A DNA stretch of 64,000 bases from Antedon mediterranea (taxonomy: Eukaryota; Echinodermata; Crinoidea; Comatulida; Antedonidae): positions 11,754,922-11,818,921 of the forward strand of contig NC_092678.1 in the NCBI RefSeq assembly GCF_964355755.1, written 5' to 3'. A program made the position numbers and the translations under genes. The notes below the pieces were generated by a model. The model worked only from the letters and a program-made list of their open reading frames with translations. It did no database searches and was not told the origin of the DNA. This document shows positions 1-13,100 of the stretch, piece after piece. The stretch's first letter is position 1, and each line of letters begins with the position of its first letter.

Positions 1-780
1 CATATTTTCCGTTCGTGTATTTTGTATATCGTTCGTAATTTATACTGCTAAAATGTGTTAGTTTCTTAGTTTTTAGTTTAGCAGAATTAAATTAGTAATA
101 TGAGATGATAATTTATTTGTCACGAATCAGGCAGTTCGAAAACGAATTTTATTCATATTTTACTTTGGCTTGACAATGAGCGCAGCAAGTTGTTGATATC
201 GCTTTGGTCCTTGGATGCACATGAAACGGAGCCTCGCCGCATGATGTGGGTGGTGGATCGACTCCGCGCGCTGGATTGGGGGCCTAGGCCTAGTAAAGGT
301 TTGGGAGGTAGGCCTTCTAAATTCGGGTTTTAGAACAAACGAAGTACATTTTAGGGACCTATATTTCAACAACATTAGATATTGAATAAATTAGTATTAG
401 TGTCAACGCTTCGCGTATCTTTCCAGGCCGTCGATCATTCACTGACTATTGGGCGGCATACGTACACGCTCTCGATATCATCGTGTGTATATGTGATGTC
501 GTCGTGAATATAGAGGCTTCCGACGGCCGTTGAAATAGAATATTGCAATGGCGCGAGTAATTTTCGCTAATTTACCATGGTATCTTAAAATTTCGTTTTT
601 ACTCAAAATACTATACATTTTGTTTATTTGTATGGGTTTGTGTTAATTTGATACATTTAAATAACATGTGTGAGTTTCTTGAAAATCGAAAGTCCATTTC
701 AGGTCCATTTTAACAAACACACACATAGACTGTATATCAAGTCTTTGTGACAGGATTTGGACACAATACCCTGCAATTTG
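1..780. other. PKC intron sequence with no recognised feature
   Basis: Left of the last visible PKC exon. I see only short open frames without domains and AGGCCTA-type words near 283-320. It is presumably intron leading to the next kinase exon outside the window. Confidence 0.5.
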
Positions 781-784
781 TAGT

Positions 785-977
785 AGCTACAACTGCACTG
801 CAAACAAGCTCAACTGCACTGCAAACAAGCTCAACTTCACTCCCAACAAGCTCAACTTCACTCCCAACAAGCTCAACTTCACTCCCAAACAAGCTCAACT
901 TCACTCCCAAACAAGCTCAACTTCACTCCCAAACAAGCTCAACTTCACTCCCAAACAAGCTCAACTTCACTCCCACC
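785..977. repeat. Minisatellite, 21-22 bp unit, about 8 copies
   Basis: Repeats of CAAGCTCAACTTCACTCCCA; the first two units read TGCACTGCAA instead. Lies 60 bp from PKC exon 10 in the next intron. A long open frame here is a by-product of the repeat. Confidence 0.9.
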
Positions 978-1036
978 AATATCAATACAAATTTATTATT
1001 ATTCACTAATAAATAATAATACATGAAGAAACAAAC

Positions 1037-1190
1037 CTTTCCAAAACTGCCTTTGCCCAAAACCTTCATTAAATGGAACTCCTCTATCCTATAAGTCTTT
1101 GTTGGTAAAGTAGCAGCCTGTTGTGCTTCTTCGCCTGCTCCCCTTACTTCACCTGGTGTTGACGTCTCCCACATTGGTTCATATACACCA
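1037..1190 (-). CDS. PKC exon 10: hinge end and kinase glycine loop, residues 335-386
   Basis: Encodes [20 protein letters not shown], then a short linker and [19 protein letters not shown]. The glycine loop (Gly380, Gly382, Gly385) is split by the intron straight after Lys386. Acceptor ATCTTTAG, donor GTTTGTTTC. No further PKC exon was found between this donor and position 1. Confidence 0.94.
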
Positions 1191-4100
1191 CTAAAGATAT
1201 TAATTAAATTGATTTTATTAGGTGTGCAGTGCATGTATCCTATCCAAGTCCTAGTTCCAACCATTGTTTTCTTTAAAATAAAGCTTTAGTTTTACAATGC
1301 ATAAAGGAAGAGAACAATCTTGTTAGTGGAAAAATACAATACTAAAATTACAATAATCAATAATTAAAAAGAAACAGAAAATATCTAAAATTGGGATACC
1401 TCAGGGTAAAGCCAGCTGAAACTGGAACAGAATTTGAAGAATAATAATAACTTGAATATTGAATTTATAAGTAAATATAAAAAAAAACTATATAAATAGT
1501 ACATTTTTAGTTTGAATTGTTAAAGATTTTAGTCCTAAAGACTTTTAAATCAAACTAATTGCAAGAAAATGTTTTCTTATATAAAATAGGTTCTTTGGAC
1601 CATACAGAACAAGGGCATTTTTGGACTTTGTGAAGTAACTTAATTTGCATAATTAATATGACACATGTTTTTATTTCTAATTTGATTTTCAAAAATTAGT
1701 CCATTATTCATTCTTGTATTTTTATGTATAATTTTGCATTTTCACATTATTATTTATGACTAAATTTTACATAAATTTATTGACTAAAAAATAATTGAAA
1801 AAAATTATTCTGATTCAAGTAGCATATACTTCATACAATGATTTGATGATTTTTATATTCCTGAAATAAAGTATTTGGAAATTTCACTAAAGTGGCTATA
1901 TTAATGGGTCCTCCTAAATACCAAGTCCTATCAATTATAACCAAGCACCACCAGCATAATGTGTAAATACACAAAATAGGATACATTTAGAGTGTTAATT
2001 GCATTTTCATCAATAAAAGCATACATTTACAGCGACTTTTTTTGTAAAACACATTTGTTGTCATATGTCAACACAAACATACTAGTTGACGCAATACACG
2101 CATTACTGACGCAATACACGCATTACTGACACATTGTACATTCTCAAGGCTGATTGATTATTTAACAATTTTTACTCCAAAATCGCTTCAAAAGTATTTA
2201 ATTGATAAAAATTCATTTAACTCTTAAATATCCTATTTTGTATAATTGACACTTTCTACTGGTAGGGCTTGGTTATAATTGATGGGCTTGGTTGGGCTTA
2301 GTATTGATAGTTAATTGAAGTAAGATATGAACAACTTACTCATCATCTTCATCCTCAGAATCTGGATCTCCAATCACATGAGCATCATGGGAATGTTGAT
2401 GTCTGCTACCAGCTTGCTTCCTCTAAAATAATACAAACAATCATTTGTAATTAAGTGAGTGATTGGCTGAGCAGTTCAAACAGTGGAACCACTGTATTCC
2501 ATAGCTATAACACTGTCAAGGTGCAAGGCAGGCTCACTTGCTCCATGTCTGGTGGTAGAATGAGACTTCTTAAATAAGGACTATTAATATTGTACACAAA
2601 CTGCCTGTTTGCACTTTAAAGAACCTAGTACATCTGTCGAGATGAGTAGGGCATTACTAGGTGTACAGATACGTGGACAGATGAGCCAGAATCGATCGAG
2701 AATTCTCCTTAGGGGAGAAGCATGTAGTTAAAAAGATTGTTGGAATGGTGCTATATAAACCATGATTGTCAAAACCAACCTCAACTGCTTGCATTGCTTC
2801 AGCCAACAGTTTTTGGTTGACACCACATAGATTAGGAGCATTCTTACGGCATTTATGATGAATGTTCACATTACAGTCTAAAATAGTTTGCAAAATAGAA
2901 ATATTTAAATATATTTAAAAACCACAAGAGAGTATACCTCGCATGGACATTAACTCAATCAGAATATAAACAAAAATAGACTCATTAATTGTCACTTTCA
3001 CTTATTCATAGGAAAAACCTAATAAATTGGGAAATATAAAACTATGATCACTATTAAAACCGATATTATTAATACCTTCACATTTTAGACCTTGTTTAAA
3101 AAGTCCAAACAGCATGGAGCCACAGTGATCACAAAATGTGGGACTCAGGTATGTGTGAACCTTCAACTTATGCGGCATGTTGATATTAAATCGCTCCTTA
3201 AGTTTCTGAAAAAAATTAGATTTTTAATCAATAATTAATAAATAAAGATGAAGTGGCTAGCAGCATGTTTGTAATTTAATATTGACTGTACATTTATTGT
3301 AATGTAAAGTTATTGAACAACAGTAAATATTTCACGATCAACAATGCCGAATGGATAATTAACGCCAGCAATATAAAAAACATTAAACTACACACTGATA
3401 GCCTTCTAAAGAAACACAGAAGAAATATCACGCTTAGTTAAAAAGTTTTAAACAAAAGATGTTTACTTTAGTATGAGCACTTTCCACACCGGCTCCAGGA
3501 CAACCTGTGAGTACCTTCTGATAACATCGTCGATGAACGGCAAGTGTACAAACTAATAAACAAAAAAAACAAAAAATAAAAAAATAAATCTACTAAAATT
3601 AATCCAAAACAATTTTTTATGTTTGGAATGTTGCACAAAATTACCATCAAAACAATAAATTATTTACTATAATTATAAATATAATCAGGGAACATTTTCG
3701 CCAGTGTAGCGTAGCAAAAAGCTATACAAAACAACCTTTATTGCTACACATTTTGAACATTGTGTAGCAAAAAATACAATACAAAACTATGTTTCTTGAC
3801 TAAAAAATCAGTTTGATTAGCAATATTGCTAAACAAAATTTTTAAATGAAAATTTTCCCTGATAATTATTTATTCAATATTTTAAAGATGTATTATTTAA
3901 AAAAAACATGTAAAATGAAGATTAATAAATAAAGATTAAATAAAGATTTTGCTGTTTTTTTCACTTCCGTAGAAAAATATTTTGTTTTTCCTACACGGAT
4001 TCGTACCACTTTTATTTCTATATACAGTATGTATGTGCCATGTAGTATATATCTCTAGTATATTTTAACTCTATCTATTGACATTATATTTAAATATGTT

Positions 4101-7100
4101 AGACATACATATTTTAGCTTTTATTTTTTAATAGTTAATTAACATTGACATTAACATTGTTTTTGTTTTAATCATTCATAAATGCTATATGTGTAAATGC
4201 TATTATGTGTAAATGATGCTATATGTGTAAATGCTATATGTGTAAATGCTATATGTGTAAATGCTATATGTGTAAATGCTATATGTGTAAATGCTATATG
4301 TGTTCATCACTTTTTCATTATTAACTCTCAACACATAACTTAACATTATATTTACAGTATTTTGTTTTATAAAAATAAACTTTTATCTTTAATAAAGAAA
4401 AGTAACTAAAGTAGAAATGAATTGATACTCACTCATGCACATATAACCTTGCTTGCCAACCACACCCCTGAAAACAACAAGCAGTTTACAATTATCATCC
4501 TGTTGCTGCAGCACCTGCTACTTATTTGCATTTGAATCTAACCCCTAGCCATCAAATCTAACCCTATACCTCTAGCCCAGTTATCTGCAGTTTGTGCCGT
4601 TGAGTCCCACCCGAAAATAAGTTTTCTCAAATGTATTTAGCATTGCAATACAATTACGTCAGAGTAGGGCAAATATGACCAAATTAAAGCTGGTTACAGT
4701 ACATATGAGTAGTAATGCCAGGGCAAGCTGGTTGTACATGCAAAAATTCTTACATTGGAAAATCATAGAAATTGAAAATATTTAAAAAGCTTTTCTTTAA
4801 CCAAATATGGTAACTGTCAATTTGTACACTTTACTTTACTGTGTACATAGGTACATGACCCTATCTATGCTGATACCGTGAATCTTAAAAATGTAACCCT
4901 AGGTTATTATTCTTTGATTATTTTTTAGGGTGGGTTACTATTAGAAGGGGGTTTACTATTAGAGTAGTGGGTTACTATTACTAATCTTAAATTAGGCACC
5001 TGAAAATAGTAACCCATCCCAACTTTTCCGGTCAGCAAATCATAGCAAAAATAATAAAACAGTACAAGTAAACAAATTTGTTTGAACCCCACTCCCGAGA
5101 TTAACATGCATTAAACACCTTATTTTCAAAATAAAACGACAAGTCTTCATAATGTCGTTTTGTCAATATTTGTTGTGACTCTAATATTAATCCACGGGTT
5201 ACTATTAGAGTAGTGGGTTATTATGATAGATTGACTTATAAGATGGGTTACTATTAGAAGGGGGGGGGGGGGTGTTACTATTAGAGTGTGGGATACTATT
5301 AGAAGATTTACGGTAACCATTAACAAATGCACGCTCAACGCTCCTTGTGCATTTTTGCTAGCCCTTGTCACAGAACTGTGTTCCAAAAATATACTATTAC
5401 CACACCTTATGGTGCAGCACTGTTGAGAATTCTGCAAAATCATTCACAAACTCATGACCTACAGTACTTTACTGAACTACACATTGTCAAAAAGGAAATG
5501 TCTTTCTTACCAAATGAACTCACTGCATAAGGAACAATATGTAGGTTGTCTAAAGTAGTGACCCTGAAATTTGTGACCCCTGTGCTCGTGAATCTTTGCC
5601 TGGCGGACAGCACCACGGCGATGCGTTAACCCCACCATATTCTTCTCCTCTTGTCTGTTAGGAGTTGGTTGTCCATGTACACTCTGCATCACTGAATCTC
5701 CTGCAAAATTAATAGTTTTAATTGTGTAATTAATACAGTATGAATTTAAAAAGACCCTGGCGATTTGGTTGATGTTATGTGACATTGCTATTTCGTTCCA
5801 TTCAACAGTTGTAAAATTGGTTCTACTCTATGGTCAGGTTATTAATATTTTATTTTGTCATGAAAAACTTTGAAACTGTAAAGTAGAAACTAAAATGTTA
5901 TTACAGTAATTTAATTTACTTATACACAGCAGGTGGTAGAACTACTGTAGTGTAGGTAGCCACAACAGGTGGTAGAACTACTGTAGTGATATGGTCATTA
6001 ATAATGACTCAGAAAATGGGTGGGTTTGTTAGATTCACAATGGGTGGGATGGTTTCACTAATGAATTACAATTCAATACTCCCATGTATTGCAAATGTAC
6101 TTTATCAAACAAAACCAATAGGAAAGAAAACAAATAGTTTGATTTTGAATGATTCCTATCAAGGTATGTCAGTTGGAAATGTATTACACCAAAATAAAAA
6201 GGAAATATTTATTATTTACTAACAACAGTAAAATAGAAACAATATCATTACACAGTTAGCATAGATGGAAGCCTAAACCCCACAGGGATACTGTATCATT
6301 ACACAGTTAGCATAGATGGAAGCCTAAACCCCACAGGGATACTGTATCATTACACAGTTAGCATAGATGGAAGCCTAAACCCCACAGGGATACTGTATAC
6401 TGAACTGAAAAAGCCAACCAACCAAGGGTTTTTCTCATTTTTACAGATTTCGTCATCTTTATCGTTTCAAAATTAACAATATACTTTATGTTAAATGTGT
6501 TTATCCCCAGTCACTAGTTACTGTTTTTATTTTTTTTATTTTATGTCTTTAGGATTACAAATAGTAAATTAATCACTGTCCTATCAGATAGGTGGTAATC
6601 CCCCTGAAATTGCTAATGAGTAAACTGTGTACATTGAACCTACAGTTTATAGTCATTAACCGAGAAGATTTTATTCTACCACTAGAACCATGGAGCAAGT
6701 CGGCGTCAAACCCATGCCAATTTTGTTGGCTCTGTAGGTACGGTAAACAGTGACCCTGCCTTAACCGCTAGGTCATTTGACTCGTTTGCGCTCTGTAGGT
6801 ACGGTAAACAGTGACCCTGCCTTAACCGCTAAGTCATTTGACTCGTTTGCTATTTACAGTGTTGTATTCCATTAGAGCAAGTATATGATAGGCCTACATT
6901 AATGTCAAATCAGAATCATTTATAACCACTTATTAATTCTTTGTTTTGTTTAATAACTTTTCTTTTTTGTATTTTTTTGTGTACAGTATTATATAAGGAT
7001 GACTTATTGTATTGTAAGCGATCCAAAAGTATACAGTATGTCTAAAATGTCTTTCACACTTGTTATGCAAATATCGATTGAGGTTAGATTTTATTTACAG

Positions 7101-10100
7101 GAGGACTGGAGCAGGTGTGAAAACCCCTTTAAATAGTAAATAGTAGCTGTATAACATCACATACAACTTGATTGAAATTCAAATGGTCAAAAATAGTGAT
7201 GACAACATTTATACAGTAATTGAAAGCAACCCTCCCACTGTGAATCTAATTCTAAATTGGAATACACCCTGATGAAATAGCTTCCATGGTTTACCTAATC
7301 ACCAATGATGTAAGTGAGTCATCAATATCAGGGTCATTATCATTTTGAAATGAATAATTAAGAATAATTTATAAAGCAAATGACAACAAGCAAATGTCCA
7401 GTACAGTGTTTATAGATGTCTAAAATCTATTTAAAATCTGTTTTAACATTCGCCAATTGTGAAAAAATACTGCACACCTCTCATCTACAGTACTAATTAG
7501 TTAATTTTTTTTTTTGAGTGATAATAGTTACTTAAAATAGTGTATAGCACAATGGTTGGATATCATCAAATAAAAGGTTGTAACATCAACCTTTTGTAAA
7601 AACTCGTAAAACAACAAACTGTATGTAATTGATATTAATTGTCTATCAAGTTTCCCATTGAGAATATTATAACAGGCTCAATAAACTTTAAAGCTCTCTA
7701 TTCTTCAAGAGCCGATGCCTACAAGTAGTAGGAAAGGAACATCCCCATCCACATTGAAACTGAGCCGATGCCTACAAGTAGTAGGAAAGGAACATCCCCA
7801 TCCACATTGAAACTGAGCCGATGCCTACAAGTAGTAGGAAAGGAACATCCCCATCCACATTAAAACTGAGCCGATGCCTACAAGTAGTAGGAAAGGAACA
7901 TCCCCATCCTCATTGAAACTGAGCCGATGCCTACAAGTAGTAGGAAAGGAACATCCCCATCCACATTGAAACTGAGCCGATGCCTACAAGTAGTAGGAAA
8001 GGAACATCCCCATCCTCATTGAAACTGAGCCGATGCCTACAAGTAGTAGGAAAGGAACATCCCCATCCACATTAAAACTGAGCCGACGCCTACAAGTAGT
8101 AGGATAGGAACATCCCCATCCACATTGAAACTGAGCCGACGCCTACAAGTAGTAGGATAGGAACATCCCCATCCTCATTGAAACTGAGCCGATGCCTACA
8201 AGTAGTAGGATAGGAACATCCCCATCCACATTGAAACTGAGCCGACGCCTACAAGTAGTAGGATAGGAACATCCCCATCCTCATTGAAACTGAGCCGATG
8301 CCTACAAGTAGTAGGATAGGAACATCCCCATCCACATTGAAACTGTTGATTTCAAGAAGAATAAGTACCGTAATAATATTATTGTTTTTCTTTATTCTAC
8401 GTAATGCTTCCATTTTGATATGGAATACAATTTGATTTTTTGTGTTAAAATATTTGATAATCAGAGTTTGTGATGTCAATGGCCATTTAGTGTATAAAAT
8501 ATGTACTTATTTGGTATTTAATTTACTTTATTTGCAAGTTGATAAAATTAAATTGATTTAAACTTGAGTAGTTGTCTTGGGGCTAATTATAAAACATAAT
8601 AAGGGTTTCAATCTAAATAGTAGTCTGGGGACACGAATATCATAAACAATAAAATGGTTTCAATCTAAATTGTTGTCTGGGGACTGAATTAAAATTAACA
8701 TTAAAATAGATTGAATCTAAATTGTTGTCTGGAGACTAAATAAAAATTAACATTAAAATAGATTGAATCTAAATTGTTGCCTAGGGACTGAATTATAATA
8801 AAGATTACAGTAGATTGAATTTAAATTGTTGTCTGGGGTCTGAACAATAATAAACATTAAAAATAATTTAAATCTCATTAATTTTCTGCATGGCTCTAAA
8901 CAATTAAAACAATTACATGTTCATAATATTTACTTCAATTTCAAAATCTGCAAAAAAAAAAAAAGGAAAAGGAAAAAACAGGATGAAGAAGATGATAAAA
9001 TTAAAAAAAATAATGTAAGAAAGCATCCTGTACCTTTTTTTTGGCTATCCAATATAGAAATATCATAATTAACTATGGTACAGATTTTGTTTAAAGATAA
9101 TCCCCAAAACAAAGAAAATGAATGAATTGCATTGAGTTTATAACAGACATTCCAACCTTCCCAATTTCTCTAAGAGCCTCCAACATTTTCCTTCTAATCA
9201 CCTGATCTTCCAGATATTAACAAAATCTCCGGTCTTATACGAAAACATTTTTCAAACCCATGTTGACTGTATGAATTCTGTTTTTATAAGGTTTATTTTT
9301 TGTATTTATAATAATAATAATAATAATAAATAACATTTATAAAGCGTGAGACAAAGGTTTCAAAGCGCTGTGTTTTCCAAGATCTGTGCAAGTAATAGCG
9401 TGTGATTATGCTTCTCTGAAGAGATGAGTTTTGAGTTTAGTTTTAAATGTGATTACAGATTTTGATGAGCGTATTTCGAGGGGTAGAGTGTTCCAGAGTT
9501 TTGGGGCTGCGACAGCGAAAGCACGATCACCGTAAAACCGAGTTCTGGAACGGGGTCCAGGTTTAAGAAGAAGTCTGCTGGATGAACGAAGCGTAGAGTT
9601 TGTTGACGGAGTAATGATGTCACATATGTAGGCTGGAGCACATCCGTTGATGGCCTTATATGTCAGCAACAGGATTTTAAAACGAATGCGCTGATCAACA
9701 GGCAACCAGTGTAAGTCACGTAAAACGGGAGAAATATGTTCATGTCGTTTAATTACATCCAATTAGTTGCTAGAATTTGTGGCATACCTCTCTGGTAAAC
9801 ATTGAAATGCTGATTACACACGGCAGTTAGTGATGTCAAATCTGTTAAATGAGTCAAATCTGTTTAAAAATTCCTTCAATGTGTAAACCCCCAAATGCAA
9901 CATGGGGGGGTTGGAAAATCTGAATCTCACAACAGCACTGGTCAGAAGATAATACCTGTAGCAAATATATATTATTACAAATAACGCAACTCATAACATT
10001 TGTAAACAATACTTTTGTTTTTGCTTTGTTACCTATTAGTATTACATAATTAAATAATATAATTTATATTAAAATAATTTACATTTAAAGAGTTAATTGT

Positions 10101-13100
10101 TTAGGTAGGAAGATTCATAACACTATACAGTTAATAGGGTTCTTTTGGCACACCCTAATCCAATTATAAGTAATAACAATCTTGGATAGATGAATAAAAT
10201 TCAGTTAATAATTAGACATTTTATACTACAACGTAGTAGTACTAAGTTTAATAATAATTCTTAAAATGTCTCTTTATGGTAGTATGCCTGTTCAATAACA
10301 CTATTTTTAACCAAGCTTACTGTAAAAAAATCGTATCAGTAAATCTGGTTTTAGCCCTTATACTAACAATAGTTGACCTCAAAGGTATTGTTTCCTTTAG
10401 CATTGAATAGTTAAATACAGTGATATTTCCTCCTTGGTGCATATCAACAGTTGTACGTGGTTAGCTATGAGTAATAATTTTACAATGTTAAATAATACTA
10501 TGACAGCAATACTGCCTAGTTTAAAATCAGGAACTAAATTTGAGAGGATTTATCCATGGAAAGGGAATTTCTATTGTAAAGCTAAAACAATAACAGCAGA
10601 ATTAACAACAGGAATGTGTGGTTTGCAAACATTAATTAGACACTTGAAGTTAGAATCAAATGTAAAAGAAGAATGAATAAGGCAAGGGAGTTCCCGTCAC
10701 CACCAACAACAACAATGATTACAACCAGGATGATAGTATGACTAGCATTATTCATGGAAATTAAATAAATATTTATACAGTAGATTTGTTTTCTGACCTT
10801 TGACTATAAATTACACTGAAGTATTTTGATGAATTTGTAAATAATTCCCTGTTAACATTGGGCTTCAAAGTGGTAAATTGCAACGGTTTTTAATTTATGC
10901 AAATGCATCAACTTCCTAGTCTTAGATTTTGGTAAACTTTGGATATGATATTCATGTGGATCATAATAATCACCACAACAAGTTTTGACTTTTTTTTATA
11001 AAAGTAAAACTAGACAATTTACACTATGCTACAGCAACATAAAATCTGTTGATAAATATATATTCTTGAATTTAAAAATGGTTTACATATTGGATTTAAA
11101 ATATTTTTTTTTATTATGCTCACTTCATGCAAACATATCGTTATTGGAATTGCTATCAAATAAATAAAAAACTGTCTATATTCTCTCTCAGACCAGATTA
11201 AAAATAAAGTGACTATTTCCACAACTAAACCTCTATTATTTAATACAATGTGCTAAGACAATCTTGTTTTAAGTTTTTTGTGTGTAAATATTGATAAGTG
11301 TTTTCTTGAATATTGTATGAAAAAAAACAAAATACAAAACCAAAAAATTGACAAAACTTTATGATTATCATCTATTCCAAAATAACTGTCATTGCAGAGA
11401 ATGGTTCTCTTGTGATTCTTGGCCTAAGTGCCATGATGAAAATCTTTTCTTGGCCTGCCATTACAGTAATTAATGTAAATGTGGGGAATAACCTGTGCCT
11501 TGCAGCCTTACTGGGCTAAATTGTGCATTTTGTGCGACAATGAATGAACTATATTCAATACAAGATTTTGACAGACATTGTTTACATTATTAATTTCAAG
11601 GAATTATACTCTAATCTAAATCGGAAATAAACAGAATTTTCTGACCAATAATGCTGGCGATTGCACCCGGAAACTAAAGGAGAAACAGAAACTAAATACG
11701 TATACAGTGATGTATTGTATGTGCATTTCATTCCATTGCATTGCATTTAAAGCATTTATGGTACAAACTGTAAAATATAGTATACAAATAAATGAGAAGA
11801 AATATGTTTTAAACTTACCATTAGCTAACTGTAAAGAATCCATTGCAATTCTAATATATAACCCAGTCAAGGATATATTTGACAAAATGAATTCTTTTCC
11901 AAAAGTCATGGTAAATTATAAGGAAATTTTTACACTAATATAAAGGAAACTGTAAATAATTGATAGTTTACCGCGGTGGACTTCTCAATATTTAATACAA
12001 TGTGTTACACAGATGACATAAATGTGTAATTATTGTCACTATCCAATTTGATCAATTTATTTTGATATCAAATGTAACAGGAATATTTCACAGCTTTATG
12101 CACCATTAATTTTATCAAGTATTGATGAAATAATGGCTTTGCCTTTCATATAAATATTACTAACATAGTTTTGTTTGGGCATTGCCTCAGTGAATAGAAA
12201 AATAAATGTTATTAAATGTAGTTATAATGAACTAATAATAATATAATTATTATATTTATATAATATTACCTTCTGCACCTTCAGAAAAACATTTAAGTTG
12301 TACTTGAATTCTTCCTGCTGGTTTAAGCTCCAACTGTTATAAAATAGAAAAATATCTTAATATATAACCAACCTAAAACAAAAATAATGTTATTGTTTCC
12401 TGAAAATGACAAACAAAATAGTTACTGAAACGATTGTTGTGGCAATGAGGTCGATGATTAAGCCTAATAGTTTTGTAGTCCAACCACAGCAACAACAAAA
12501 TATGGTCAGTTACTGTATATGTTTTCTGATATTTTCCCGATTTTTTGACCAATATTGTGGGCAAAGCACCTTTGCAACTCTACACAAAGACAAAGAGAAA
12601 GAAAGCTATAGAAAAATGTGTATGTTTGTTATTTTTATTTTTTGTTATTTTAGTTTATTTATAATCCTCAATCTGTGTATACTGCTGTAAACAAGAGCTT
12701 ACCTTTGATTCATTTTTAAAATTTTTTTGTCAGTGAGGTTTGAACAACAGAACTTTATTTTAGGCCTAATACAACCAAAATACGCTTTTGTCATGTCAAT
12801 GAGATCAGAAGAAAATGCAAGACAATATTAACTGCATCAATATGATGATGATGATGATTGATGATTATGATATTAGGAGATGATGATATGATGATGACGA
12901 TTATGATAATGATGAGGAGATGATGATAATTATGATGTGCTGATTTTCAATGAGATGATGTCAGATAAGGATGTGATATGATGTAATGATGATGAAAATA
13001 ATGAATATAAAGTGACAAATTGTTTACAACTTTGTAATGTTGCAACAAGCCTATAGGTAGGCACCACCAACTTACCCAAACTGTTTTAACTTCACCATCT

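Noticed and set aside
747-1016. 89-residue open frame
   Set aside because: Entirely the 22-bp minisatellite translated; lies in a PKC intron on the opposite strand.
7709-8344. Regular direct repeats resembling a CRISPR array (also 62753-63256 and 52441-52716)
   Set aside because: Units are contiguous without unique spacers, and the surrounding split genes are eukaryotic. They are minisatellites.
10434-10676. 80-residue open frame in a PKC intron
   Set aside because: No domain, no promoter or splice evidence, AT-rich context; length is expected by chance.
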